NCBI GenBank assembly: GCA_023433585.1
Contig: JAEZCL010000049.1
Span: 1 to 49,907 of the forward strand
Source: Pseudomonadota bacterium
GTDB lineage: Bacteria > Pseudomonadota > Alphaproteobacteria > Caulobacterales > Caulobacteraceae
Reading direction: 5' to 3'
DNA: 49,907 nucleotides
Positions 34,549 through 42,715 of the stretch are shown one piece after another (positions within the stretch are counted from its first letter, which is position 1; the number at the start of each line of letters is the position of its first letter). Below the pieces are notes generated by a model. It had not been told where the DNA came from. It made no database searches and worked only from the letters and a program-made list of their open reading frames with translations. The position numbers were made by a program, and so were the translations under genes.

Positions 34549-35940
34549 ATGGCCGACTACATCGTCCGGGACATCGCCCTCGCCGACTGGGGCAACAAGG
34601 AAATCGAGATCGCCGAAACCGAGATGCCCGGCCTGATGGCCCTGCGCGCGGAATACGGCAAGGCCCAGCCGCTGAAGGGCGCGCGCATCGCCGGGTCGCT
34701 GCACATGACGATCCAGACCGCCGTGCTGATCCAGACCCTGGAAGCCCTGGGCGCCGACGTGCGCTGGGCCTCGTGCAACATCTATTCGACCCAGGACCAC
34801 GCCGCCGCCGCCATCGCCGCGGCCGGCACCCCGGTGTTCGCCACCAAGGGCGAGACGCTGGAGGAATACTGGGACTACGCCCACAAGATCTTCGAGTGGT
34901 CGGACGGCGGCTATCCCAACCTGATCCTGGACGACGGCGGCGACGCCACCCTGCTGACGGTGCTCGGCCCCAAGGCCGAGAAGGACGCCTCGGTTCTGGA
35001 CAATCCCCAGAACGAGGAAGAAGAAGCCCTGTTCGGAGTCATGAAGCGGTATCTGAAGGAGAAGCCCGGCTTCTATTCGGCCATCCGCGACGCCATCAAG
35101 GGCGTGTCCGAGGAAACCACCACCGGCGTCCACCGCCTGTACGAGCTGGCCAAGAAGGGCGAGCTTCCCTATCCGGCCATCAACGTCAACGACAGCGTCA
35201 CCAAGTCCAAGTTCGACAACCTGTACGGCTGCCGCGAAAGCCTGGTGGACGCCATCCGCCGGGGCACCGACGTGATGCTGTCGGGCAAGGTCGCGGTGGT
35301 CTGCGGCTATGGCGACGTGGGCAAGGGCTCGGCCGCGTCCCTGCGCCAGGGCGGCGCCCGGGTGATCGTCACCGAGATCGACCCCATCTGCGCCCTGCAG
35401 GCGGCCATGGAAGGCTATGACGTCCAGACCCTGGACGACGTGTGCGACAAGGCCGACATCTTCGTCACCGCCACGGGCAACAAGGACGTCATCACCGTCG
35501 AGCACATGCGCCGGATGAAGATGAACGCCATCGTCTGCGACATCGGCCACTTCGATTCCGAGATTCAGGTCGCGGGCCTGAAGAACATGAAGTGGGACGA
35601 GATCAAGCCGCAGGTGGACCACGTCGAGTTCCCGAACGGCAACAAGATCATCCTGTTGTCCAAGGGCCGGCTGGTGAACCTGGGCAACGCCACGGGCCAC
35701 CCCTCGTTCGTGATGTCGGCGTCCTTCACCAACCAGACCCTGGCCCAGATCGAGCTGCACACCAATCTGTCGGCCTATCAGAACCAGGTCTATGTCCTGC
35801 CCAAGCACCTGGACGAGAAGGTCGCGGCCCTGCACCTGGACAAGCTGGGCGCCAAGCTGACGGTGCTCAACAAGGAGCAGTCCGACTACATCGGCGTGCC
35901 GACCGAAGGCCCGTTCAAGCCGGACCACTACCGCTACTGA
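34549..35940 (+). CDS. ahcY: S-adenosylhomocysteine hydrolase
   Basis: Cleaves S-adenosylhomocysteine to adenosine and homocysteine, relieving product inhibition of methyltransferases. The 463-residue product has the NAD-binding GYGDVGKGSAASLRQGGARV, the substrate region NIYSTQDHAAAAIA and LDDGGDATLL, NVNDSVTKSKFDN with the catalytic Lys/Asp, and the end EGPFKPDHYRY typical of the enzyme. ATG 34549 is chosen with AGGA ahead; an in-frame ATG at 34528 adds MTRQEPL. A strong terminator follows. Confidence 0.98.
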   Translation: MADYIVRDIALADWGNKEIEIAETEMPGLMALRAEYGKAQPLKGARIAGSLHMTIQTAVLIQTLEALGADVRWASCNIYSTQDHAAAAIAAAGTPVFATKGETLEEYWDYAHKIFEWSDGGYPNLILDDGGDATLLTVLGPKAEKDASVLDNPQNEEEEALFGVMKRYLKEKPGFYSAIRDAIKGVSEETTTGVHRLYELAKKGELPYPAINVNDSVTKSKFDNLYGCRESLVDAIRRGTDVMLSGKVAVVCGYGDVGKGSAASLRQGGARVIVTEIDPICALQAAMEGYDVQTLDDVCDKADIFVTATGNKDVITVEHMRRMKMNAIVCDIGHFDSEIQVAGLKNMKWDEIKPQVDHVEFPNGNKIILLSKGRLVNLGNATGHPSFVMSASFTNQTLAQIELHTNLSAYQNQVYVLPKHLDEKVAALHLDKLGAKLTVLNKEQSDYIGVPTEGPFKPDHYRY

Positions 35941-35946
35941 TCCTTG

Positions 35947-35976
35947 AAAGGCCCGCCGCTCCGGCGGGCCTTTTCT
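35947..35976 (+). terminator. Rho-independent terminator of ahcY
   Basis: The stem GGCCCGCC / GGCGGGCC with loop GCTCC (35950-35970) and preceding A-run is followed by TTTTCT. It also sits at the 3' end of the convergent OmpA-like gene, so it may work in both directions. Confidence 0.92.
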
Positions 35977-36432
35977 CTATCGAGGCCGGGCGTGGACCAC
36001 GACCACGGTGCGGCGGCGCATGGGTTCGGCCAGGCCGGACTCCGTCACCGCGCCCGCATCGCCGGCCGCCGCCGTCTGGACGAACTCGGGCCGGGGCCAG
36101 CCGGCGTCACGCAGCGCCTCGATCACCCGCTCGGCCCGGCGTTCGGACAGGGTCTGATTGGCGCGGGAATCGCCCGTGGCGCTGGCCAGGCCGATCACCT
36201 CGACCCGGTCCACCTGACAGCCCTGCAACCGCTCGCCGGTCAGACGGATCAGTTCTCGAGCGGGCGGGGTCAGCCGCGCCTGCCCCTCGTCGAAATAGAT
36301 GTCGAGTTCCTGCGCCGTGCAGGCCGACGGCTCATAGATCAGTTCCGACCGGTCCCCGAACAGCGCGCCGCTTCCGCACGCCGAGACCGCCAGCGCCATG
36401 CCCGCCGTGGCTGCAATCTGAAAACGCTTCAT
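35977..36432 (-). CDS. OmpA-family lipoprotein
   Basis: The 151-residue lipoprotein has a signal peptide (MKRFQIAATAGMALAVSACG) with lipobox VSAC. An OmpA-like peptidoglycan-binding domain follows: ELDIYFDEGQARLTPPAREL, VEVIGLASATGDSRANQTLS and ERRAERVIEALRDAGW. A short tail MRRRTVVVVHARPR closes the domain. ATG 36432 is preceded by GGAGG; the longer upstream frame is not signal-like. It probably tethers outer membrane to cell wall. Confidence 0.88.
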   Translation of the reverse strand: MKRFQIAATAGMALAVSACGSGALFGDRSELIYEPSACTAQELDIYFDEGQARLTPPARELIRLTGERLQGCQVDRVEVIGLASATGDSRANQTLSERRAERVIEALRDAGWPRPEFVQTAAAGDAGAVTESGLAEPMRRRTVVVVHARPR

Positions 36433-36468
36433 CCTAAACCCCTCCCGGAAATCCCGCGCCCGGCGCGC

Positions 36469-36499
36469 GAAAAAGGGCGGCCCGCGACGAGCCGCCCTT
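36469..36499 (-). terminator. Rho-independent terminator of the glycine-zipper gene
   Basis: Read on the minus strand, AAGGGCGGC pairs with GCCGCCCTT around a 9-base loop and is followed by TTTTTC. Confidence 0.85.
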
Positions 36500-36529
36500 G
36501 TCCGTTTCACCCCAAGGGCGAGACCCGGA

Positions 36530-36856
36530 TCACCAGCGCACGCGCGTGCCGTCTTCCCAATAGCACTCGGTCTGGCGATTGTCGTAGCAGTAGTAGTACC
36601 GGCCGTTGGCGTGACGGTAGCGCTGCTGGTTGGCGCGGTCCTGGGACGAGCCCCGGATGGCGCCGATGGCCCCGCCGATGGCCGCGCCGGCCACGGTGGC
36701 CTCGGTGTCCCCGCCGATGAGCTGGCCCGCCGCCGCGCCGATGGCCGCGCCGATGGCGCCCTGGCGCACAGTCTGATTGGTTCCGCCGTACGGGTCGCTG
36801 GCGCAGGCGCTTGCCAGCAGGCCGGCGCCGGCGATGGCGATGATTGTCTTCTTCAT
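36530..36856 (-). CDS. Glycine-zipper envelope lipoprotein
   Basis: The 108-residue protein has the signal peptide MKKTIIAIAGAGLLASACAS with a lipobox (ASAC). A glycine-zipper 2TM segment follows (GAIGAAIGAAAGQLIGGDTE, then VAGAAIGGAIGAI). The C-terminal tail, rich in Tyr/Arg/Cys (RYYYCYDNRQTECYWEDG), may form a disulfide. Such 17-kDa-antigen-like proteins sit in the outer membrane. Its upstream region holds the CtrA-type site. Confidence 0.86.
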   Translation of the reverse strand: MKKTIIAIAGAGLLASACASDPYGGTNQTVRQGAIGAAIGAAAGQLIGGDTEATVAGAAIGGAIGAIRGSSQDRANQQRYRHANGRYYYCYDNRQTECYWEDGTRVRW

Positions 36857-36940
36857 TTATCAGGTCCCTTCGGTTCCTTGGAGTCGCCCCCGAGGCGAGA
36901 ACGCTGGATCACGGCCCCGGTTCCCCGGCTATTATCATGG

Positions 36941-36955
36941 TTAAGGTTGCGTTAA
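36941..36955. promoter_or_regulatory. CtrA-type binding site TTAA-N7-TTAA
   Basis: GTTAAGGTTGCGTTAAAC contains the full consensus TTAA-N7-TTAA, the site of the cell-cycle master regulator CtrA. It lies between the divergent glycine-zipper lipoprotein (85 bases upstream of its start) and the membrane-protein gene at 37035 (80 bases). Either or both could be cell-cycle controlled. Confidence 0.7.
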
Positions 36956-37034
36956 ACATCTAGTCGGGGGCCGCCAGCGCGGCTTCGGGTTGTTTTGCGG
37001 CGCGGCGACGCGCCGGATCATCAGGGGGCTTGCC

Positions 37035-37385
37035 ATGCGTTTTTCCGAACCGGTTCACATGTCAGATGACGACACCGGGCCTGTGTGGGCCCGTCCCAAG
37101 CGGCGCCGGGGCGGGCCGCCGATCGTGGGAATCCTGGTCACGCTTCTGGCGCTGTTCGGCGCCCTGACCGCCGTGCTGTCCATCAAGGAACGTTCGGTGG
37201 CCGAGGCCGGCGGCATGATCGACGGCTGGATCGCCGCCGGCTGGGACAAGATCCAGGCCCTCACCGGTCAGGCCGACGAGGCCGCCGAAGAGGCCATCGC
37301 CGAAACGGCCGACGCCGCCGGCCGCGCCGGTTCGGCCCTGGGCGAAGGCGCCGAGAACGCCGTCCAGGAGTTGCAGAAGAAATAG
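37035..37385 (+). CDS. Small single-pass membrane protein
   Basis: A 116-residue protein of unknown function. A basic stretch (ARPKRRRGGPP) leads into one transmembrane helix (IVGILVTLLALFGALTAVL). A long Ala/Glu-rich helical domain follows (GQADEAAEEAIAETADAAGR, then GSALGEGAENAVQELQKK), which could form a coiled coil. ATG 37035 is preferred for the GGGGG-rich Shine-Dalgarno region; ATG 36990 and ATG 37059 are alternatives. The CtrA-type box is 80 bases upstream. Confidence 0.65.
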   Translation: MRFSEPVHMSDDDTGPVWARPKRRRGGPPIVGILVTLLALFGALTAVLSIKERSVAEAGGMIDGWIAAGWDKIQALTGQADEAAEEAIAETADAAGRAGSALGEGAENAVQELQKK

Positions 37386-37435
37386 ACCCCGGCCGGCTCC
37401 CGGGAACATCGGGGGACCGCGGGCGTTCGGGCCGG

Positions 37436-38401
37436 ATGAACGATCTCGCCGCCGCCCCGAAGGCCGATCCGGCCGCTCATGACCCATCCGCCCCGGCCGC
37501 CGGCCGGCGCGCCGTGACCCCGCATGCGCCCATCGGCCGTGTGGTCGTGCTGGTCAATCCCCTGTCCGGCAGCGTCGGCGACGGCGCCGCCGCAGACGCC
37601 GCCGAGATTCTTCAGGCGTTCGCCTGCGAGTCCGAGGTGACGACCCTGGAAGGACCGGACATGGACCGGGCCATCGACGCGGCGCTGGAGTCGAAGCCCG
37701 ACCTGATCGTGGTCCTTGCCGGAGACGGCACCGCCCGGGCCGTGGCCTCGCGCGCCGGGCCGGACGGCCCCCTGGTGGCCCCCCTGCCCGGCGGCACCAT
37801 GAACATGCTGCCCAAGGCGCTCTACGGGACGACCGACTGGAAGGAGGCCCTTCGGACCATCCTGGAGGACGGCGAGCCGCAATATGTCTCGGGCGGAGAG
37901 GTGGAGGGTCACGCCTTCTACTGCGCCGCCATCCTGGGCGCCCCGGCCCTGTGGGCGCCGGCGCGCGAGGCGTTGCGCGGCGGGCGGCTGAAGCTGGCGT
38001 TCAGCCACGCCCTGCACGCCTGGCGGCGCGCCTTTTCGGGCCGCATCCGCTTCGATCTGGACGACGGCCGGCGCCAGAAGGCCGAAGCCCTGGTGCTCAT
38101 CAGCCCGATGATCTCGCGCGCCCTGGACGAACCGGTGGGCCTGGAGGCGGCGGTGATGAATCCGCACGACGCCGCCGACGCCTTCCGCCTGGCCGCCCAT
38201 GCCCTGTTCGATGACTGGCGGGCGGACCCGGCGGTGCGGACCCAGCCCGCGCGCCGCATCCGCGTCGACGCCCGGTCGCGCGTCCCGGCGGTGCTGGACG
38301 GCGAAACCGTGCGCCTGTCCTCCAACGCGACCATCCGTTTCCTGCCCAAGGCGTTCCGGGCCCTGGCGCCGCGCCCGCCCGCCGCACAGGACAGCGTCTG
38401 A
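37436..38401 (+). CDS. Diacylglycerol kinase-like lipid kinase
   Basis: The 321-residue protein has a DAGK/LCB5-type catalytic domain: VVVLVNPLSGSVGDGAA, the nucleotide loop LIVVLAGDGTARAVAS (GDGT) and PLPGGTMNMLPKALYG, in place of the usual PxGTGND. A C-terminal beta-rich half with RSRVPAVLDGETVRL completes the fold. It probably phosphorylates a lipid such as diacylglycerol or sphingoid base. A disordered Ala/Pro N-terminus precedes the domain. The metallophosphoesterase gene begins 26 bases later, consistent with an operon. Confidence 0.87.
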   Translation: MNDLAAAPKADPAAHDPSAPAAGRRAVTPHAPIGRVVVLVNPLSGSVGDGAAADAAEILQAFACESEVTTLEGPDMDRAIDAALESKPDLIVVLAGDGTARAVASRAGPDGPLVAPLPGGTMNMLPKALYGTTDWKEALRTILEDGEPQYVSGGEVEGHAFYCAAILGAPALWAPAREALRGGRLKLAFSHALHAWRRAFSGRIRFDLDDGRRQKAEALVLISPMISRALDEPVGLEAAVMNPHDAADAFRLAAHALFDDWRADPAVRTQPARRIRVDARSRVPAVLDGETVRLSSNATIRFLPKAFRALAPRPPAAQDSV

Positions 38402-38426
38402 TGGTGCAGGGCGGGGCGGGGGCCTG

Positions 38427-39221
38427 ATGGGGCGGGTGCTTCATTTCTCGGACGTGCATTTCGGACGCGAGCATGGCGAGGCGGTCGCGGCGACCCTCGA
38501 CTACGCCCACGCCGTGCCGAACGACCTGGTCCTGGTCACGGGCGACATCACGCAGCGCGGATACAGGCGCGAATTCGAGGCCGCCGGCCGATGGCTGGAC
38601 GCCCTGCCCGAACCGGTCTTCGTCACCGTGGGCAATCACGACGTGCCCTACTGGAACGTACCGGACCGGCTGTTCCGGCCCTGGCGGCGGTTCGAGCGCG
38701 CCACGGGCCATCCGGCCCACGACCATGAATTCCGCAGCGACCGGCTGATGGTGCGGGGCGTGACCACGGCGCGGGGCTGGCAGGCGCGGCTGAACTGGTC
38801 CAAGGGCGTCATCGACCTGCATCAGACCCGCCGCGCCGCCGAGGCGCTGGAGACCGCCCCGCCCCGGGCGTTGAAGATCCTGGCCTGCCATCATCCGCTG
38901 GTGGAGATGATCGGGGCGCCCATGACCGGCGACGTGATCCGGGGCGCGGCGGCCGCGCGCATCTTCACCGAGGCGGGGGTGGACCTGATCGCCACGGGCC
39001 ACACGCACCAGCCTTTCGCCCTGCCGCTCGACGCCGGAGGCGCCCGGTCCTACGCCGTGGGCTGCGGAACCCTGTCGCACCGCGAGCGCGGGGCGCCGCC
39101 CAGCTTCAACCGCATCGACTGGGACGAGGAGACCGTCATCGTCACCGCCATGACCTGGCGCGGCGCGGGATTCGAGGAAGGCCTGACCTGGACCCTGCCG
39201 CGCAGGACCGGCGGCGCCTGA
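38427..39221 (+). CDS. Metallophosphoesterase
   Basis: The 264-residue calcineurin-like phosphoesterase has all metal motifs: D-x-H (HFSDVHFG), GD (LVTGDITQRG), GNHD (VTVGNHDVPY), LACHHPL and GHTHQPF. Similar to CpdA-type cAMP/other nucleotide phosphodiesterases, though the substrate is not known. It is the second gene after the lipid kinase. Confidence 0.9.
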   Translation: MGRVLHFSDVHFGREHGEAVAATLDYAHAVPNDLVLVTGDITQRGYRREFEAAGRWLDALPEPVFVTVGNHDVPYWNVPDRLFRPWRRFERATGHPAHDHEFRSDRLMVRGVTTARGWQARLNWSKGVIDLHQTRRAAEALETAPPRALKILACHHPLVEMIGAPMTGDVIRGAAAARIFTEAGVDLIATGHTHQPFALPLDAGGARSYAVGCGTLSHRERGAPPSFNRIDWDEETVIVTAMTWRGAGFEEGLTWTLPRRTGGA

Positions 39222-39231
39222 TCCAGACGTG

Positions 39232-39264
39232 AAAAAGCTGCGGGACCGGAATCCCGTAGCTTTC
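39232..39264 (-). terminator. Terminator of the DUF1328 gene
   Basis: An 11-bp stem with one G-U (39235-39245 against 39252-39262, loop of 6). On the minus strand it is followed by TTTTTC; on the plus strand only by TTT. It lies between convergent genes. Confidence 0.75.
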
Positions 39265-39285
39265 CCATCACCAGGATGATGAAGG

Positions 39286-39462
39286 CTAGACCCTCGGGCC
39301 ACGCCCCCTGAGTCCGCCCACGACCAGGGCGATGACGAACAGGATAATGGCGATGACGGCGATGAATTTGGCGATCTCGAACGAGAAGTTCGCAATGCCG
39401 CCGAAGCCCAGCACGAAGGCGATCAGAGCGATCACCAGAAATATGATGGCCCAGCGAATCAT
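39286..39462 (-). CDS. DUF1328 small membrane protein
   Basis: A 58-residue protein: MIRWAIIFLVIALIAFVLGF, then GGIANFSFEIAKFIAVIAII and LFVIALVVGGLRGRGPRV. It has two transmembrane helices with the family's GFGGIA...AxxIAK signature. AGGAGG precedes the ATG. Family members are stress-associated membrane proteins of unknown mechanism. It heads toward the terminator at 39232. Confidence 0.92.
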   Translation of the reverse strand: MIRWAIIFLVIALIAFVLGFGGIANFSFEIAKFIAVIAIILFVIALVVGGLRGRGPRV

Positions 39463-39550
39463 GGGGTGTCCTCCTGAAGCGGTTGATTGAGGACACGACC
39501 CGCGGCCGGCCCTGATATATCAACGCTTTGGCGTCCCCGATGTTCCGATT

Positions 39551-39946
39551 TCAGCGGCGGCGCGGCCCTCGAGTCTTCTCGGTGAAGGCGGCGGCGACCA
39601 TGGTGGCCAGGGCCGGGTTGCGCAGGAAGATCCAGCCGCCCGCCAGGGCCGCGACCGTGGCCAGGACCGGACGATTGCGGAACAGCACGAAGGCGCGCTC
39701 GCCCAGCCCCATGGGTTCGTCATCCCAGTTCTCGTCGCTCCCCCGCGCGCGGCGCACGAAGACAAAGAAGACGACCAGGGCGAGGATGGCCGCGGCTGCG
39801 GCCGTGAGGGCCGCAGCGGCCACGGCCGGAACCGCCATCAGCAGCAGATAGAACAGCGTCGCGCCCAGGGCGACGATCGCCACGAAGACGAAGGCGGCCG
39901 CGACCGCCGCCGCCACAAGCCTGTCCACCAGCCCCTTGCCCGGCAT
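39551..39946 (-). CDS. Putative phage-holin-superfamily-like membrane protein
   Basis: The 131-residue protein has two or three hydrophobic stretches (VAAAVAAAFVFVAIVALGAT; LLMAVPAVAAAALTAAAAA; ILALVVFFVFV). A charged segment with DENWDDEPMGLGERAF follows, then a last hydrophobic region (VLATVAALAGGWIFLRNPAL). The layout resembles the Phage_holin_3_6/YqjE group, which pairs with DUF883 proteins, as here. Its ATG overlaps the DUF883-like stop by one base (TGATG). Confidence 0.8.
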   Translation of the reverse strand: MPGKGLVDRLVAAAVAAAFVFVAIVALGATLFYLLLMAVPAVAAAALTAAAAAILALVVFFVFVRRARGSDENWDDEPMGLGERAFVLFRNRPVLATVAALAGGWIFLRNPALATMVAAAFTEKTRGPRRR

Positions 39947-40290
39947 CAGCGACGACGGCCCGCCAGGAGCAGGCCCAGGATCACCCCGACCCCCAGGGCG
40001 ATGGCCGTGGACTGGACCGGACGCTCCTGCACCCGTTCGGCGAGATAGCGATGAGCCTCGTCCAGACGCTCGGCGGCGTCGTCGTAATACTCCCGGCCGC
40101 GCACACGGGCCTGGTCGTAATAGTCGCGGGCGCGCTCGCGCACCTCTTCCGACCCGGCCCGGACGCGGGCTTCCGTCTCGGCGGCGATCTCGCGCAGACG
40201 GGCGCTTTCTTCGCGCGCGCCGGCCTTCAGGTCCTCTTTCAGGGTCTTCAGGTCGTTCTTGATGTCTTCCCGGGCCTTGGAAGTGGCCAT
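39946..40290 (-). CDS. DUF883 (ElaB/YqjD-like) protein
   Basis: A 114-residue, mostly helical charged protein (MATSKAREDIKNDLKTLKED, EESARLREIAAETEARVRAG, EEVRERARDYYDQARVRGRE) with a C-terminal transmembrane anchor (STAIALGVGVILGLLLAGRR). YqjD-type proteins tether ribosomes to the inner membrane in stationary phase. It is translationally coupled to the holin-like gene, the same order as yqjD-yqjE in enterobacteria. Confidence 0.9.
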   Translation of the reverse strand: MATSKAREDIKNDLKTLKEDLKAGAREESARLREIAAETEARVRAGSEEVRERARDYYDQARVRGREYYDDAAERLDEAHRYLAERVQERPVQSTAIALGVGVILGLLLAGRRR

Positions 40291-40389
40291 GATGCGGTCT
40301 CCGGTTAGCTTGACAGTGGGAGAGAATAGGAACCTCGGGAGCGCAACGCCAGAGGTCATGAGGGGTTCCTTGCCGCGCCAGGGCGACGT

Positions 40390-41079
40390 ATGGACGCGGC
40401 CATGACCTGGCTGTTCGATCCGCCTGCCCCCGTCGCCCTGCCCGTAGCGGGCCGAAATGAGGCCTTTCCGGTTCGCCGCATCCTGTGCGTGGGCCAGAAC
40501 TACGCCGCCCACGCCCGCGAAATGGGCGCCGATCCGGCGCGCGAGGCGCCCTTCTTCTTCTCAAAGCCCCGCGACGCGCTCGTCACCGCCGCCACGGCCC
40601 CCTATCCGGGCGCCACCGCCAATCTGCACCATGAGGTCGAGCTGGTCTGCGCCATAGGCGCGGCGGGGGCGGACCTGGACGCCCGGTCGGCCGAAAGCCT
40701 GATCGTCGGCTGGGCCGTGGGCGTGGACCTGACCCGGCGCGACCTGCAGGCCGCCGCCAAGAGCAAGGGACGACCCTGGGACGCGGCCAAGGGCTTCGAT
40801 CATTCCGCCCCGTGCGGCGCCCTGACCCTGGGTGCGGCGCCGCGTCCGGACGCCGCCATGAGCCTGGCCGTCAACGGGCAGGTCCGCCAGTCCGCCCGCC
40901 TGGACCAGATGATCTGGAGCCCGGCCGAGGTGGTGGTGGAGGCGTCGCGCCTGTGGCGGCTCCTGCCTGGCGACCTGATCTTCACCGGCACGCCCGAGGG
41001 CGTCGGCCCGGTCGTCCGGGGGGACCGCGTCGAAGCGGTGATCGAAGGGCTCGAGCCCCTGAGCTTCACACTGACCTGA
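40390..41079 (+). CDS. Fumarylacetoacetate-hydrolase-family protein
   Basis: A 229-residue FAH-fold enzyme. CVGQNYAAHAREMG, the metal ligands in NLHHEVELVCAIG (Glu-x-Glu) and GVDLTRRDLQ (Asp), FSKPRDAL, and FTGTPEGVGPV are all present. Members hydrolyse fumarylpyruvate or related diketo acids. The maleylacetoacetate isomerase-like gene starts 24 bases on, so the pair may serve gentisate or homogentisate breakdown. ATG 40402 is an alternative start. Confidence 0.9.
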   Translation: MDAAMTWLFDPPAPVALPVAGRNEAFPVRRILCVGQNYAAHAREMGADPAREAPFFFSKPRDALVTAATAPYPGATANLHHEVELVCAIGAAGADLDARSAESLIVGWAVGVDLTRRDLQAAAKSKGRPWDAAKGFDHSAPCGALTLGAAPRPDAAMSLAVNGQVRQSARLDQMIWSPAEVVVEASRLWRLLPGDLIFTGTPEGVGPVVRGDRVEAVIEGLEPLSFTLT

Positions 41080-41103
41080 GCTTCATCCTGACCTGAGGCC
41101 ACC

Positions 41104-41742
41104 ATGATCCTGCACGGCTACTGGCGTTCCGGAACCTCCTATCGCACCCGCATCGCCCTGAACCTGAAAAGTCTGCCCCATGAACAGGCAGGCGTCGACC
41201 TGCGCGTGGGCGATCAGAAGAGTGAGGCGTATCTGACGCTCAACCCCCAGGGCCTGGTTCCGGCGCTGGAGGTCGACGGCGCGGTCCTGACTCAGAGCCC
41301 GGCCATTCTCGAATGGCTGGAGGAGACTCATCCCGAACCGCCGCTGCTGCCGTCCGATCCCGTGGCGCGGGCCCAGGTGCGGGCCATGGCGGCCCTGGTC
41401 GCCTGCGACATCCACCCTCTGAACAACCTGCGGGTCCTCCAGGCGCTGAAGCGGGACTTCGGCGCGGACCAGGCGGCGCTGGACGCCTGGGCGGGCCGCT
41501 GGATCACCGCCGGGTTCGAAGCGCTGGAGGCGCTGATCGCCCGGCACGGAGACGGATGGTGCTTCGGCGACGCCCCGACCCTGGCGGACTGCTGTCTGAT
41601 CCCCCAGGTCTATTCCGCCCGGCGGTTCAATACGCCGCTGGACGCCTTTCCGCGCATTCTGGACATCGATGCCCGCGCCGCCGGGCATCCCGCCTTCCAG
41701 GCCGCACACCCGGATCGCCAGCCGGACGCGACGCCTTCGTAA
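41104..41742 (+). CDS. maiA: Maleylacetoacetate isomerase (zeta-class GST)
   Basis: The 212-residue glutathione-transferase fold has the zeta-class active-site segment WRSGTSYRTRIALNL (usual SSCSxR; here Ser-Gly-Thr-Ser), NPQGLVPALEVDG and TQSPAILEWLEETHPEP. A C-terminal helical domain has ALIARHGDGWCFGDAPTLAD. It isomerises maleylacetoacetate or maleylpyruvate; it forms an operon with the preceding FAH-family gene. The missing Cys at the SSCS position is notable. Confidence 0.92.
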   Translation: MILHGYWRSGTSYRTRIALNLKSLPHEQAGVDLRVGDQKSEAYLTLNPQGLVPALEVDGAVLTQSPAILEWLEETHPEPPLLPSDPVARAQVRAMAALVACDIHPLNNLRVLQALKRDFGADQAALDAWAGRWITAGFEALEALIARHGDGWCFGDAPTLADCCLIPQVYSARRFNTPLDAFPRILDIDARAAGHPAFQAAHPDRQPDATPS

Positions 41743-41812
41743 CCTTGTGCGGTAAGGGTTTGTAAAAGTTCCGATCAGCGCTCCTTAAGCTTTGTGAGCG
41801 CATGGTCCGGGG

Positions 41813-42715
41813 GTGACGTTCCAGGCCTCCACCCGGACCGGCGCCGGACCGGCGTCCAGGCTCGCGCTCAATGTGCTGGCTCCGCCCAACCCAGGGCCGG
41901 GGGCGATGTCACGTGAGGAGCCGGTCCGCGCCCTCCTGCGCACGGCCTCGGACGGCGGCGTCGGCCTGGTGGCCACGCGGCCGGACAACGACGTCGAGCG
42001 CCTGCTGGGCCAGTGCTGGCCCTTCCCCAGCCCGTTTCAGGTGACGGTGCGCACCGTCCCCATCATCGAGGGGGTGGACCGGGTCGAGGCGCGCGCCCGA
42101 CGCTCGCTGGAGCGCATGGGCCTGCCGCGCGGCGAAGCGGTCATGGCGGCCTCGGCCGCTGATCTGGCCGGCGCCGAGGGCCGGGCGTTCTGGGATCGCC
42201 TGGAGCGCCTCAGGGACAGGGGCCTGTTCCGCCGCATCGGCGTGTGCGCCCGCATCGAGGACGGGCCCGAACTGCTGGCCCGCCGCTTCCGGCCCGACAT
42301 CGTCGAGCTGCCCTGCAATCTTCTGGACCAGCGCGCGGCGGCGTCCGGCCTGATCGAGGATCTGGCGGCGCTGGGGGTCTCGGTGCATCTGCGCTCGATC
42401 TTCGCCGGCGGCGTGCTGTTCGCCCCGCGCGAGGATCTGCCCGCCCATCTGGTGCGCGCCGGTTCGGGCGTGTCGCGCGCGCGCCGCAGCCTGGCGGAAA
42501 GCCGCGCCGATCCCATGCAGGCGGCCCTCGCCTACGCCCTCATGCTGCCGGGAGTGGACAAGGTGTCGGTCGGCGTCGCTTCCGCCGGAGAGCTGCGCGC
42601 CGTGCTGGCGGCCGCCCATGCGCCGACGCCGGACCTGGACTGGGCCGCACTGGCGCTGGACGACCCGGCGGCGCTGAACGCCGCCGGACCGGCCTCGGTC
42701 AGTAGCGCAGCCTGA
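41813..42715 (+). CDS. Aldo/keto-reductase-like protein without catalytic tetrad
   Basis: The 300-residue protein follows the AKR (beta/alpha)8 plan: TASDGGVGLVATRPDNDVER, RARRSLERMGLPRG, GLFRRIGVCARIEDGPELLA, PDIVELPCNLLDQRA, AALAYALMLPGVDKVSVGVA. Where active AKRs have an FDTAxxYG element it reads LVATRPDND, so the catalytic Asp and Tyr are absent. The Lys and His of the tetrad are likewise not evident. It may bind a nucleotide or act as a scaffold. GTG 41813 start is weak; ATG 41906 is an alternative. Its end overlaps the convergent btuB by 17 bases. Confidence 0.75.
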   Translation: MTFQASTRTGAGPASRLALNVLAPPNPGPGAMSREEPVRALLRTASDGGVGLVATRPDNDVERLLGQCWPFPSPFQVTVRTVPIIEGVDRVEARARRSLERMGLPRGEAVMAASAADLAGAEGRAFWDRLERLRDRGLFRRIGVCARIEDGPELLARRFRPDIVELPCNLLDQRAAASGLIEDLAALGVSVHLRSIFAGGVLFAPREDLPAHLVRAGSGVSRARRSLAESRADPMQAALAYALMLPGVDKVSVGVASAGELRAVLAAAHAPTPDLDWAALALDDPAALNAAGPASVSSAA

